Shown: positions 39,508 through 48,928 of the stretch, piece after piece
Numbering within the stretch: the stretch's first letter is position 1
Layout: every line of letters starts with the position of its first letter
Origin: UBA2336 sp036787955
GTDB taxonomy: Bacteria; Bacteroidota; Bacteroidia; Cytophagales; Cyclobacteriaceae
DNA: 48,994 bases
Assembly: GCA_036787955.1 (NCBI GenBank)
Contig: DAIQOI010000016.1
Span: 1 to 48,994 of the forward strand
Direction of reading: 5' to 3'
Translations under genes and position numbers: made by a program
Notes under the pieces: generated by a model
What the model was told of the DNA's origin: nothing
Databases searched by the model: none
Seen by the model: only the letters and a program-made list of their open reading frames with translations

Positions 39508-40845
39508 GTGCAACTCACATCGCTTACTGCCCTGTCGCCCGTCGATGGCCGGTATTTTGAAACGGCCAGAATCCTTGCTCCCTACTTTTCTGAATTCGGG
39601 CTGATGCGCTACCGCGTGCGCGTGGAAATTGAATATTTCATCGCCCTGACCTATGCACTCCCCGAATTGGCCGGCTTCCCAAGGCAGGAAGAGGAAAAAC
39701 TGCGTAGGATTTATAAAGATTTTTCCGATCCCGAAGCACAGAGAATAAAGGAGAAAGAAAAGACCACTAACCACGATGTAAAGGCAGTTGAATATTTTCT
39801 CAAGGAAAAATTTGAAGAATACGGCTGGTCAGCATACAAGGAGTTCATACACTTTGGCCTTACTTCACAGGATATCAACAATACAGCCATACCGCTTTCG
39901 CTCAAAGAATTTTTAACAGCCCACTATCTTCCCGAACTGGAGAAAATTGTTGCACACCTTACCCAATTGGCAGTTCAGTGGCAGGATGTTCCCATGCTGG
40001 CCCGTACACATGGTCAGCCTGCATCGCCTACCCGGGTAGGTAAGGAGCTGTATGTATTTGCTGAAAGGCTGAACCGGCAAAAAGAACTACTCAACAGCAT
40101 ACCGCATTCGGCCAAGTTTGGCGGTGCTACCGGCAACTTTAATGCACACCACGTGGCGTACCCGCAAATCAACTGGAAGCAATTTGCCAATGAGTTTGTA
40201 CTTCACCTCGGACTGACGCGCAGCGAACCCACCACCCAAATAGAGCATTACGACAACCTTGCTGCACAGTGTGATGCGTTGAAGCGAATCAACACCATTT
40301 TGCTAGACTTCTGCCGCGATATGTGGCATTATATCTCACTGGATTACTTTGTTCAACAGGTAAAGCCTGGAGAAGTGGGTTCATCGGCCATGCCGCACAA
40401 AGTCAATCCTATTGATTTTGAAAATGCCGAAGGCAACCTGGGGCTGGCCAATGCGCTGTTCGAACACCTGTCGGCCAAACTCCCTGTGTCGCGCCTTCAG
40501 CGCGACTTAACCGATAGCACTGTGCTGCGCAACCTTGGCGTGCCACTCGCTCATACCTGGATAGCATTTGCATCTGTTCAGCGCGGACTGAATAAAATTA
40601 TTCTCAACGAAAAGCGTGTCCGCGAAGATCTGGAAAACAACTGGGTAGTGATTGCTGAGGCCATACAAACCATTTTACGAAAAGAAGGCTATCCGAGCCC
40701 TTACGAGGCGTTGAAGGAACTTACCCGGAAAAATGAAAAAATAGGCAAAACTGAGTTTGACAACTTTATCGATAAACTTCCTGTTACCCACGAACTGAAA
40801 CAAAAACTTAAATCAATCACACCATTTAATTATACCGGCATCTGA
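39508..40845 (+). CDS. purB: Adenylosuccinate lyase (GTG start)
   Basis: PurB cleaves SAICAR and adenylosuccinate, releasing fumarate, in purine synthesis. The 445 residues begin LTSLTALSPVDGRYF, contain TNHDVKAVEYFLKE, HFGLTSQDINNTA, ARTHGQPASPTRVGKE and the fumarase/lyase signature GSSAMPHKVNPIDFENAEGN (catalytic Ser loop). Length fits the long bacterial form. GTG at 39508 is the best start; the family begins at this point and a -7 box sits 17 bases before. Single gene. The 200 bases after it, up to 41045, are AT-rich and contain no gene I can support. Confidence 0.96.
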   Translation: MQLTSLTALSPVDGRYFETARILAPYFSEFGLMRYRVRVEIEYFIALTYALPELAGFPRQEEEKLRRIYKDFSDPEAQRIKEKEKTTNHDVKAVEYFLKEKFEEYGWSAYKEFIHFGLTSQDINNTAIPLSLKEFLTAHYLPELEKIVAHLTQLAVQWQDVPMLARTHGQPASPTRVGKELYVFAERLNRQKELLNSIPHSAKFGGATGNFNAHHVAYPQINWKQFANEFVLHLGLTRSEPTTQIEHYDNLAAQCDALKRINTILLDFCRDMWHYISLDYFVQQVKPGEVGSSAMPHKVNPIDFENAEGNLGLANALFEHLSAKLPVSRLQRDLTDSTVLRNLGVPLAHTWIAFASVQRGLNKIILNEKRVREDLENNWVVIAEAIQTILRKEGYPSPYEALKELTRKNEKIGKTEFDNFIDKLPVTHELKQKLKSITPFNYTGI

Positions 40846-41045
40846 TTTATGCCGTGCCAATTTGGAAAAATACATTCCCTCAATGGGACGTCTGTTGTCT
40901 TTTGTTTTTTGGGCATCAAATATTGAATTGTGAGTTGACCTTCGATCAATTTTTTGTTCTTTGTTTTTTCTGCAATACAAAATTTTTATCTGACCTGCCA
41001 GCCGCGCATATTTTTTGAGCCTAAGCGTAAGGTTTTTAAAAAAAT

Positions 41046-42512
41046 ATGAAACGACTGACAATTATCTGGCTGTTCTTTTTGCTTGTATTTTCAGCTGAAC
41101 AGTTGCACGCACAGAATTACACTTCTGTTAACGCAGGCGCATGGACCACCGCATCTAACTGGAACAATACATCTGGCTGGGGACAGGCTACACCGCCTCT
41201 CACCTACACCTCAGGAACCATTAACGTGAACCACAACATGACAATATCCAGTGCTGCCACCTTTGGCGGTACCGGGTTTAATGTGGCAACCGGAGCAACC
41301 CTAACAGCCAATTCCAACTTTACATTTTCGAATGGTACGTCCAATGTTCATGGATCCATCCAAGTGAATGGAAATTTCAGTGTAACAAACGGCACTACCA
41401 ATATCTACGGTACGGTTGCTGCGAGCGGCAATTTGCAGATAAGTGGTGGCGCAACGGTAAATGTTTACGGTACGCTTTTTATATCAGGAAATGCCACTTT
41501 GAGTGCCAACCTGATTATACATCCTGGCGGGAAGGTGGTGGTAGAAGGCAATGTGACCGTTCAAAATTCCAGTTATTTAACTATAGGCACCAATACAGCA
41601 CCACCTCCTTATGCCGATATGGTCATTTACCAAAACCTGATTCAACAAAGCAGTGGCGATGTTACCATCAACCGAAACGGCCGCCTGGCTGTATTTGGCA
41701 ATGTTACCGACAGCGGGGGTGGCGGAACATTTCTTCGTGTAAACAACGGCGGACAGGTTTATATTCACGGAAACATTACCTATAGCGGTGGTGGAAGTTT
41801 TATTCAGAACAACAATACCACCAACCCTTACGGCTTGTATGTAAATGGTACGGCCTCATCCAGCGGTGGAGGTGGCTCTGTAACCAGCAATATTGGCAAT
41901 CAGAATACCATGTTTTCCACTAATCCGGCTTTTGCCAGTTGGGTGGCATCGCAACCCAACAGCCCCCTGCCGGTTACGCTTATCTCTTTTAACCTTCGTA
42001 AAACGGAAGAACATGCAGTGGTTGCAGAATGGTCAACTTCATCCGAAAAGGATTTTGATTACTTTGAGCTTGAGCGATCGGCCGAAGGGGTAAATTTTCA
42101 GGCCGTAGGCCGCATTCAGGGTGCAGGTTACAATACGCACACGGTTCAATTGTATTCTTTTACTGATAATAATCCATTGATGGGCATCAATTACTACAGA
42201 CTTAAAGCAGTTGATTTGGACGGCAGCTTCGAATATTTTACTGTACTATCTGTTGCCATTCATGCACCCAGAAAGTTTGCTCTCTATCCTAATCCCTCAA
42301 ACGGAGAAGCGATTAAGGTACATTTAAATTTTGAGCCGTCAACGGATGATCTCATTATCGTGCGCGATGTGTCAGGTCATATTATCTTCAAGCACAGGGC
42401 ACTTTTGCTGCACAATGAGCCTTTATTCACCGAACAACTCAAACCAGGTATGTACCTGGTCACGTACCAGTCTGAAGATTTTGTCCGCACCGAGCGGTTG
42501 ATTGTGAAGTGA
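41046..42512 (+). CDS. T9SS cargo protein with glycine-rich beta-helix and C-terminal sorting domain
   Basis: A 488-residue exported protein (signal peptide to HAQ at about 23). Residues 30-300 are Asn/Gly/Thr-rich short repeats such as VNGNFSVTNGTTNIYG and YGTLFISGNATLSANL, which predict a beta-helix surface fibre. Two copies of a GGGG/NNG unit occur near 225-265. LPVTLISFNLRKTE opens a fibronectin-like linker common in these proteins, and FALYPNPSNGEAI starts the type A T9SS C-terminal domain, ending GMYLVTYQSEDFVRTERLIVK in outline. It should be exported by T9SS and anchored on the surface. No catalytic site is seen. It is convergent with the PorU2-type sortase gene 20 bases away. Confidence 0.88.
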   Translation: MKRLTIIWLFFLLVFSAEQLHAQNYTSVNAGAWTTASNWNNTSGWGQATPPLTYTSGTINVNHNMTISSAATFGGTGFNVATGATLTANSNFTFSNGTSNVHGSIQVNGNFSVTNGTTNIYGTVAASGNLQISGGATVNVYGTLFISGNATLSANLIIHPGGKVVVEGNVTVQNSSYLTIGTNTAPPPYADMVIYQNLIQQSSGDVTINRNGRLAVFGNVTDSGGGGTFLRVNNGGQVYIHGNITYSGGGSFIQNNNTTNPYGLYVNGTASSSGGGGSVTSNIGNQNTMFSTNPAFASWVASQPNSPLPVTLISFNLRKTEEHAVVAEWSTSSEKDFDYFELERSAEGVNFQAVGRIQGAGYNTHTVQLYSFTDNNPLMGINYYRLKAVDLDGSFEYFTVLSVAIHAPRKFALYPNPSNGEAIKVHLNFEPSTDDLIIVRDVSGHIIFKHRALLLHNEPLFTEQLKPGMYLVTYQSEDFVRTERLIVK

Positions 42513-42532
42513 TAAAGAAGGGTATTCAGACT

Positions 42533-45500
42533 TTATGGGGTTCGTATCAGTTTGCCGTAACCTTTTCTGAAGGTGGTATCGTGTTCTGCCTGCACGGATA
42601 CTTCCTGTCCGTTTAAAAATACCCGTAAGCGATACAGATAAAGACCAGCTTCCGGCAAATGACCATTCAGGTTGCTGCCATCCCAGCGCAGTTCATTGGT
42701 GCCTATGTTAAGACCGTGGTACTCAAGCTGCTGAATTTTCTGTCCGCGCATGTTCATGATTTCGATAACCACCCTGTCCGGGGGGTCCTGGCCAGTGGCT
42801 ATCAGGGTAAAAGTTACTTCGTTGCCGAACGGGTTGGGGGAGGGGCCACGCAGTAAAACAGCCGGGGTATAGCGAACCTCAAATGTGATGTTATAAGGTT
42901 CAGCGCCACTCGGGTTTCCGCTTGCATCGCGTGCCTCGGCACGAAAGGTATAGATGCCTTCCGGTAAATTTTGCGGAGTAAACAATGCCACAAAGTCACT
43001 GGTGTCGGTGGCCGGATACCACGTTACGTCTTCCTGTGCGAAAGAGATTTCGGTGGGGGCGCTCTCACCGGGATAGGTGAGAAACATCCGTATACCTTCC
43101 GGTGAAGTCTTTCTGATAAACGGATTTTCATCCCACACACGCAGGCGTATCACCGGATTGGGCGGCACAAAATCACCATTGCGCAGTTTGCGTCCGTTGA
43201 ACGTTACTTCCAGCAAAGGATTGAATGCATCGCGCTGAACCTGTAAGTATCCAAAAAGTTCGGCTATGTTATTGTCGTAAATCTGTTCGGGCAAAATCTT
43301 GGGGTTTACATACACTTTCAGGTCATTGTTTCCTGCCCACCCGATGGTATTTATGTCAACTGAAAAAGCGGTAGTGCTGCCCGGTGAAGGCGCAGCAATG
43401 CGTTGGGTGAAAACACCGGTGCGCAACTGATTCGTGTTGCGCAATGCAACTTGCACCGTCAGTGAGTCGGCAAATGTTTTTGCCGAAATGTTCTTAAACC
43501 CAAACGTTCCACTGAAAGGCTCTCCTTCGCGCAACTGTACGGGTCCGTCAGGGCCTGCAAAGGTAATGATACCTTCGGCTACGCTTTCATAGGTTACAGC
43601 CCAATATACCAGTTGTGGTGGTGTAAGGTTAACCGCATCGGTTGCATGGTAGTTTAGTTTAAGATAGGGGTAGGCATCTGCCTGAATAAATGATAAATCG
43701 GTATCTGCTGATACGCTGGTCAGCAACAGCGTTTCCCGCCCCTGCAGGTCAACGCCCAATATTTCAAAGTAAAAAAAGTCGGTAACCGGAATTTCAGTGG
43801 TGCGCACTTTCACATACAGGTTATACCACTGCTGTGCCGGTCCTATCAAGGTACTGCTCATTACACCGGCACTGTACCCCCCGCTGATGGTTTCACTAAC
43901 CAGTAGTTCCTGCTCATTGGCCGGAACTCCTGCCGGCCTGTACATCCGCGCACTGCCCGGCACGGCACCTTTCTTTCCGAAGAAAACAACCGGCTCACCA
44001 GCCTGCAGTGAGTTAATTTGTACAGAAGAAATACCAATGCGCTCAAACTGAAGCAGGGCCGCAGCCGGCCATGAACCATAGCCTGCATCGCCTATGGAAA
44101 AAACCACCACCGAATCACCATCGGCTACGTTGTCCATGTACTGAAAGATATCATTGCCCAAACCCGTAACAAGTTCCGATGGCCGGAAACTGTTAATTAC
44201 CTGCGGCCTTCTTCCGCAGGCGCGCCCGTCAAACGGATTGAACTGAACAGCAGTATAGGGGATAGTTGAATTTTTATCAAAAGCAATCAGGTTGATGGTG
44301 TTGTTCCGGCAAACGGTAACGAAAGTGGCGGGATTATACTCGCTGCCACCTATTTTCACCGATACCTCCGTGTGCGGGGCAGGATGTAAACTTCCGAATG
44401 TGCGGATTTCAACCGGAATAGAGGTGTTCTCAAAGTTGTGTATGCGCAGGGGCTCATCGGGCACCAGCCCGGTAAGGTTGTTTTGCAGCAACTGACCAAA
44501 CTGAAACTGCCCCCATCCGCCCGGAGAAGCACCCACGTAGGTAAAAGAAGAAACAGCCCACTGGTCGCTCTCTCCCGGCAACGGATTTTTCAACCGGGTG
44601 CGCCAGTAATAGGTAACTGAATCATCGGGCAGTAGGTTGAGTGATTTTTCAGCCAACGTGCCGGTTACTTCAAAATGCCTGCGGTAAGTGCTGCTGAAGT
44701 TGTAGGCTGTATCTATTTCCAGTTCAAAGGTTCGTGCCGCTGCAAGAATATCACTGGCTGAAAACGTGAGGGTCACATCCGTGGTGTTTACCACGGCATA
44801 ATTATGCGGAAAAATATTGCGTGTGGCGTTGGAAGGAATCAATACGCTGATCTCCGCAACGTTGTTGTCTTCGTTCATTTCAGTGATAAGGTTATCCGGA
44901 TCGAGTACAATCCGGAAAATGTTGTTGCCACCGGCTTTGTTTCGCTGCTGCGGAATGAGAAATGTAAGCGTATCGGCATGGTACACCGGTGCATAAAGTG
45001 AGTCGTAGGTTTCGGAAGAATTGTCGGCAAAAATCCGCGTTAAGCGTACATGCAGTGGCTGGGGCCATGCCTGCCCGAAATTGTGTACAATAAAATGCAG
45101 GGCTATTTCCTCACTGAAGGCAGTAAGCGGCTCACCGTTCGATGCCTCTGCGATAAGTGTGTTGCTGTTTACCTCGTAATCCGGAGCGGATGCACCAAAT
45201 ACTTTTATGGCCGGATCGCCCAGCAACAGCATCTGGCTGACCTGGGTGGTATGAATCTCAGACGGTGTTTTTGACAGCATGTACCTTCTGGCAATCTCTT
45301 TCTGGATGTCACCGACACCACGTTTAATAAAGGCAGAGTCACCGTAAGCAACCTGGTAGAACAACTCCGAATAATCGCGCAGGGTAGTGGTATAGCCAAA
45401 CGAAGTGTGGGCCATAAAACCAAGGGCTCCCTTATCGGCCGCCAACACCCAATCTTCGCCCCAACGCAATGTTGTAGTGAAGAAGTCAGCGGCATTGCAA

Positions 45501-47503
45501 CCGTTAATGAGAAACATGGGATACCTGCCCGTATTGTTGTAACCCAGCAGCGGGTCGCTTACAAAACCTACCTCAAAATCGTTGGTGGTGGGCGAAGAGT
45601 GTCCGAAAAAGGTTATCAGGTTTACTCCGGTGTTTACCTGCTCGGCTATGTTAATCAGTTCCCCAACCTGGGTAGTATTCTTAGCCTGCGCCTTGATACT
45701 GCCGCCCAGATAAGGACCTTTGGCTATGTCACCGTATTGTTCAAGAATGGTGCGAAACAAAAACGTTTCCAGCGGATTTAATCCGCCACTGAGGTGGATG
45801 ATTTTCTTTCGCCACAGTGCATCAAAGGGCTTTGCTTCCATCTCCTGAACCTTATCTAAATAGGCAGCTACCTGCGCAGCCGATGTAGCCGATATTCTTC
45901 CTGTAGGTACGGCCGGTTCGTATGTAGTTCCGGCCAGGCCAATGGTAAACAACATGTCCGATGCAGGCATGCCGGCTGAGGGCACCAGGTTTTTATGAAC
46001 GGCAAACTGTGGCGCCCCGGGATTGCGGAAATAATTCCAGGAAGGATCCAGGCCTTTGCCAATGATGAACAGATACCTGGGTACCTGTGTGTCGCACATA
46101 AATTTCATGAAGCGGTAAATAGCCAGCGGTGTTGTTTCGCCAAAGCTAAACTGGTCGTATAGCTGCTCAATATTCACAACAAGGGTATCGTAACGGCCTC
46201 CTGCTGCCGAAGCCCGGTAGGCGGCATAGGCCTGTACCGGGTCGGCATAGCTGCCGGCTGGCTGGCGCAGCAGCGGGTGGCTGATGATGATGTAATTGTG
46301 CTGTGCAGGCTGAATATTGCGGAATGAAACCCGCTTAATCCGGGAAACGCCATGAACCACTGAAAACAACAATAACTTCCGTGGCTGCGAAGTGCCTGAA
46401 ACAACAGGATGTAAAGGTGATGTCGGAGAGGGCGGTTCATACCAGGTAATGTTGCCGGTATCGGTAACATCCCACAACCGCGACCCGGACGGAACACTGT
46501 TAAATTCAATGTAGGATTTTCCTCCTGCCCTGGGGTTAAGGTTGTAAAACTTTTCTGTAAAACCGGAAGCATTAAACGACTGTGGCCAGGTGAGGCGGAT
46601 GTAATTGGCGCTGAGCCGTGCAGCACCACTCCCTGAGCTCAACGCACGTACACGTACAATCAGCCGGCCGTCTGCACCGATGTCGGTCCAGTTCAGAGGA
46701 AGGTTAAACGTTACCGGAGTGTATCCGGTGAAGTCCTGGGTTACCCACAGCCTGAGTCCGGCTGTGCTTGGACCAACATAAATTTCAACACGGTTGAATA
46801 CTTCTGCCCGTCCTACTACCTGCACTTCAAGCTGGGGGGTACCGTCAGCCGGAACGGTACGATTAATGTTTTCCAGCACATAGTCAACCTGTTCGTTCTG
46901 GCGCAGCAGTATGCCCGTCCAGCCCTCGCCAGTGTCGAAAAAGGTTTGCTGGATAAAGTTGTTAGGCGCTGGCCCGTAAGCCTTGCCCGTAGCATACTGG
47001 TCATATAAAACATGCAGGATTTCGCCCTGGTGCGATGTTTCGGCAGGCAGGCCGCTTACATTTACCTCCCAGGTTCTGTTAATGCGCTTACCGGGCTGAA
47101 GCAGGTTGTAGGTGAGGAAATACCAGGTGGTGTCATTAAACAAATTATAGTAGGTATGGGGTTGTGCGGAAGCTGGCCGGTAAAGTTCTGTATCCGATTC
47201 GCCATTGTTTCGCTTACCGTAAAATTCAATGTAATCTTCCGGATTGAATACAGCATCTTCCTGCCCGGCAATAAAAATGGATTGTTCTATGCCACGGTGA
47301 AACAACTGAAGCCTGCGCGGATCAACCGCACTTACCGGAAAACCGGCCTGAAGCAGGTCGGTATAAGTGATGCGGTGCACGCCATCGCGTGCCACACCTA
47401 TTTTATAGTAAAACTGATTAAACTGTATCCATTCGTTGCCGTATTGTGCCGAGACGGTAAAACCACCAAGGCACAAAACCAGTAAAACCTTTAAAAAGCG
47501 CAT
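42533..47503 (-). CDS. Large C25-family peptidase, T9SS sortase PorU2-type
   Basis: A 1656-residue exported protein (signal peptide MRFLKVLLVLCLGGFTVSAQ). An N-terminal prodomain-like region has FYYKIGVARDGVHRITYTDLL and YIEFYGKRNNGESD. The gingipain-type peptidase C25 domain (about 400-790) has the catalytic His in FFGHSS (residue 635) and Cys in INGCNAADF (residue 669), with LLLGDPAIKVFG at its end. Long Ig-like repeats follow and the C-terminus is a PNPFGNEVTF sorting-like domain. Size and architecture fit the PorU2 proteins of Cytophagales rather than the shorter PorU. ATG at 47503 is chosen because the signal peptide starts there; two ATGs further upstream add an untypical extension. Confidence 0.82.
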   Translation of the reverse strand: MRFLKVLLVLCLGGFTVSAQYGNEWIQFNQFYYKIGVARDGVHRITYTDLLQAGFPVSAVDPRRLQLFHRGIEQSIFIAGQEDAVFNPEDYIEFYGKRNNGESDTELYRPASAQPHTYYNLFNDTTWYFLTYNLLQPGKRINRTWEVNVSGLPAETSHQGEILHVLYDQYATGKAYGPAPNNFIQQTFFDTGEGWTGILLRQNEQVDYVLENINRTVPADGTPQLEVQVVGRAEVFNRVEIYVGPSTAGLRLWVTQDFTGYTPVTFNLPLNWTDIGADGRLIVRVRALSSGSGAARLSANYIRLTWPQSFNASGFTEKFYNLNPRAGGKSYIEFNSVPSGSRLWDVTDTGNITWYEPPSPTSPLHPVVSGTSQPRKLLLFSVVHGVSRIKRVSFRNIQPAQHNYIIISHPLLRQPAGSYADPVQAYAAYRASAAGGRYDTLVVNIEQLYDQFSFGETTPLAIYRFMKFMCDTQVPRYLFIIGKGLDPSWNYFRNPGAPQFAVHKNLVPSAGMPASDMLFTIGLAGTTYEPAVPTGRISATSAAQVAAYLDKVQEMEAKPFDALWRKKIIHLSGGLNPLETFLFRTILEQYGDIAKGPYLGGSIKAQAKNTTQVGELINIAEQVNTGVNLITFFGHSSPTTNDFEVGFVSDPLLGYNNTGRYPMFLINGCNAADFFTTTLRWGEDWVLAADKGALGFMAHTSFGYTTTLRDYSELFYQVAYGDSAFIKRGVGDIQKEIARRYMLSKTPSEIHTTQVSQMLLLGDPAIKVFGASAPDYEVNSNTLIAEASNGEPLTAFSEEIALHFIVHNFGQAWPQPLHVRLTRIFADNSSETYDSLYAPVYHADTLTFLIPQQRNKAGGNNIFRIVLDPDNLITEMNEDNNVAEISVLIPSNATRNIFPHNYAVVNTTDVTLTFSASDILAAARTFELEIDTAYNFSSTYRRHFEVTGTLAEKSLNLLPDDSVTYYWRTRLKNPLPGESDQWAVSSFTYVGASPGGWGQFQFGQLLQNNLTGLVPDEPLRIHNFENTSIPVEIRTFGSLHPAPHTEVSVKIGGSEYNPATFVTVCRNNTINLIAFDKNSTIPYTAVQFNPFDGRACGRRPQVINSFRPSELVTGLGNDIFQYMDNVADGDSVVVFSIGDAGYGSWPAAALLQFERIGISSVQINSLQAGEPVVFFGKKGAVPGSARMYRPAGVPANEQELLVSETISGGYSAGVMSSTLIGPAQQWYNLYVKVRTTEIPVTDFFYFEILGVDLQGRETLLLTSVSADTDLSFIQADAYPYLKLNYHATDAVNLTPPQLVYWAVTYESVAEGIITFAGPDGPVQLREGEPFSGTFGFKNISAKTFADSLTVQVALRNTNQLRTGVFTQRIAAPSPGSTTAFSVDINTIGWAGNNDLKVYVNPKILPEQIYDNNIAELFGYLQVQRDAFNPLLEVTFNGRKLRNGDFVPPNPVIRLRVWDENPFIRKTSPEGIRMFLTYPGESAPTEISFAQEDVTWYPATDTSDFVALFTPQNLPEGIYTFRAEARDASGNPSGAEPYNITFEVRYTPAVLLRGPSPNPFGNEVTFTLIATGQDPPDRVVIEIMNMRGQKIQQLEYHGLNIGTNELRWDGSNLNGHLPEAGLYLYRLRVFLNGQEVSVQAEHDTTFRKGYGKLIRTP

Positions 47504-47573
47504 GAATCCGGACATTTCAGCCAACTGATTTGCAATATACAGCACAATGGTCTTTTAATACGGCAAGGACTGT

Positions 47574-47606
47574 TTTGGTAAAAAAACACGGCACCCAGTA
47601 CTTTTG
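47574..47606 (+). promoter_or_regulatory. Promoter TTTG-N21-TACTTTTG of the sulfotransferase gene
   Basis: TTTG (47574-47577) and TACTTTTG (47599-47606, exact TAnnTTTG) are 21 bases apart. The box ends 8 bases before the ATG at 47615, so the transcript would have almost no leader if that start is right. Confidence 0.55.
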
Positions 47607-47614
47607 GATGTTGT

Positions 47615-48442
47615 ATGTTGCAGTTGCCGGCATTTATTGCGCTTTTGTTCCGTCACGGAACCTTATTTCCGCGGGCACCGCTTTACCGGCAGCTGCGGAA
47701 GAGGTACCTGCACGGACTCGATGCCTATCTGCCGAAAGGCGAAACCTTCGGTTTTGATTCCGATCCGCCTTCCAACTGGCTCAGCTTTGTTGCCTGGGTG
47801 AAATATTCCGTTTACCGAACGGGTGGCCATCTGGTTCATCCGGACAAAGTTCTTTATTACATCCGAATACCGAAATGCGGAAACACAAGTTTATCGAAAG
47901 CGCTGTTGCGTGCCCGTTTTCCTGATCTCCCCGATCTGAATGCAACGCAAATAAACTTTTTAAGTGATGCATGGATTGAGCAACGTATTGATGAGAGAAA
48001 ACTTAAACAAGCTACGGGCTTCACAGTTGTGCGTCATCCGCTGCAACGCCTGGTGTCTGTGTATCGGGACTTTTTTGAATATCCGCGCGATGATTTTTTC
48101 ATTTACCACGGTTACCTGTTCAATATTTTGGAGCAGCAGATTTCTTTTGAAGAATTTGTAAAACGCATCAGTAAAATTCCGCTGCCATTGCTCGACCCGC
48201 ACCTCCGTCCGCAATACTTTTTCCTTAGACCCTATCATCGAAAAAAAATAAAAGTAAAAGTTTTTAAACTGGAAGAAGCTGATGCATTGCACGAATTTCT
48301 AAGGGAAAATAATATGACATTGTATCATGAGAACCGGTCGGCCGCAAACTACGATTACCGCGATTATTTCACATCTTCGTTAAAGAGAAGGGCGCTTCGG
48401 GTGTACGCTGATGACTGTGAGGTGTTCGGCTACGAACACTAA
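47615..48442 (+). CDS. Sulfotransferase family protein (PAPS-dependent type)
   Basis: A 275-residue protein of the sulfotransferase_2 type (PF03567). The 5'-phosphosulfate loop is visible as IRIPKCGNTSLSKALL near residue 88 and the 3'-phosphate site as FTVVRHPLQRLVSVYRDFF near residue 141; FKLEEADALHEFL and the end RVYADDCEVFGYE also fit. It would move sulfate from PAPS to a glycan. No PAPS synthesis gene or glycosyltransferase is adjacent, so the acceptor is unknown. No membrane anchor is obvious, though residues 55-65 are moderately hydrophobic. It lies divergent from the sortase gene. Confidence 0.82.
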   Translation: MLQLPAFIALLFRHGTLFPRAPLYRQLRKRYLHGLDAYLPKGETFGFDSDPPSNWLSFVAWVKYSVYRTGGHLVHPDKVLYYIRIPKCGNTSLSKALLRARFPDLPDLNATQINFLSDAWIEQRIDERKLKQATGFTVVRHPLQRLVSVYRDFFEYPRDDFFIYHGYLFNILEQQISFEEFVKRISKIPLPLLDPHLRPQYFFLRPYHRKKIKVKVFKLEEADALHEFLRENNMTLYHENRSAANYDYRDYFTSSLKRRALRVYADDCEVFGYEH

Positions 48443-48574
48443 GACCGGTTAGATTGGATAATGACGAAACGAGAATCGCCTTTTTTGATGAAAATTCACT
48501 GTTTTTGCCTCTTTGCATGCATCTGGCACGCTACTGGGTATTACAAGGTACCGGCCTGTCAATGCCGGGTAATC

Positions 48575-48916
48575 ATGAATCTGGAAAACACACAGGTGCA
48601 GATGCGCAAGGGGATACTGGAGTTTTGTGTACTGCACATCATAGCACGGGGCGAGGTTTATGCATCCGATCTGATGGATGAATTGACCAATGCCAGGATG
48701 ATTGTAGTGGAGGGCACGCTGTACCCGTTGCTCACAAGGCTGAAGAATGCCGGGCTGGTGGAATACAAATGGGTGGAGTCGGCTGCCGGCCCCCCACGCA
48801 AGTACTACAAACTAACTGATAAGGGGATGAAATTCCTGAACGGCCTTACCCAAACCTGGGAAGAACTGGTGCGTTCTACTGAGCTTATTGTTTCACGTAC
48901 AAAAAAAACTGCTTAA
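48575..48916 (+). CDS. PadR family transcriptional regulator
   Basis: A 113-residue regulator with the PadR winged helix: VQMRKGILEFCVLHIIARGE, YASDLMDEL, VVEGTLYPLLTRLKNAGLVEYKW and GPPRKYYKLTDKG, then a C-terminal helix for dimerisation. ATG at 48575 (MNLENTQVQM) is used; in-frame sequence upstream is Cys-rich and unlike the family. It is followed after 12 bases by a PspC-like gene. PadR genes next to PspC genes are frequent in Bacteroidota and suggest regulation of a membrane-stress response. Confidence 0.9.
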   Translation: MNLENTQVQMRKGILEFCVLHIIARGEVYASDLMDELTNARMIVVEGTLYPLLTRLKNAGLVEYKWVESAAGPPRKYYKLTDKGMKFLNGLTQTWEELVRSTELIVSRTKKTA

Positions 48917-48928
48917 CGAAACATCCTT

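Noticed and set aside
40846..41045. Open frame or regulatory RNA between purB and the T9SS cargo gene
   Set aside because: The stretch is T-rich, with only a weak 5-bp hairpin after purB and no exact -7 box; the 82-codon minus frame across it has no domain and runs into purB.
45407..45781. Open frame antisense to the PorU2-type gene
   Set aside because: It lies across the C25 catalytic region of the sense gene and shows no family features.
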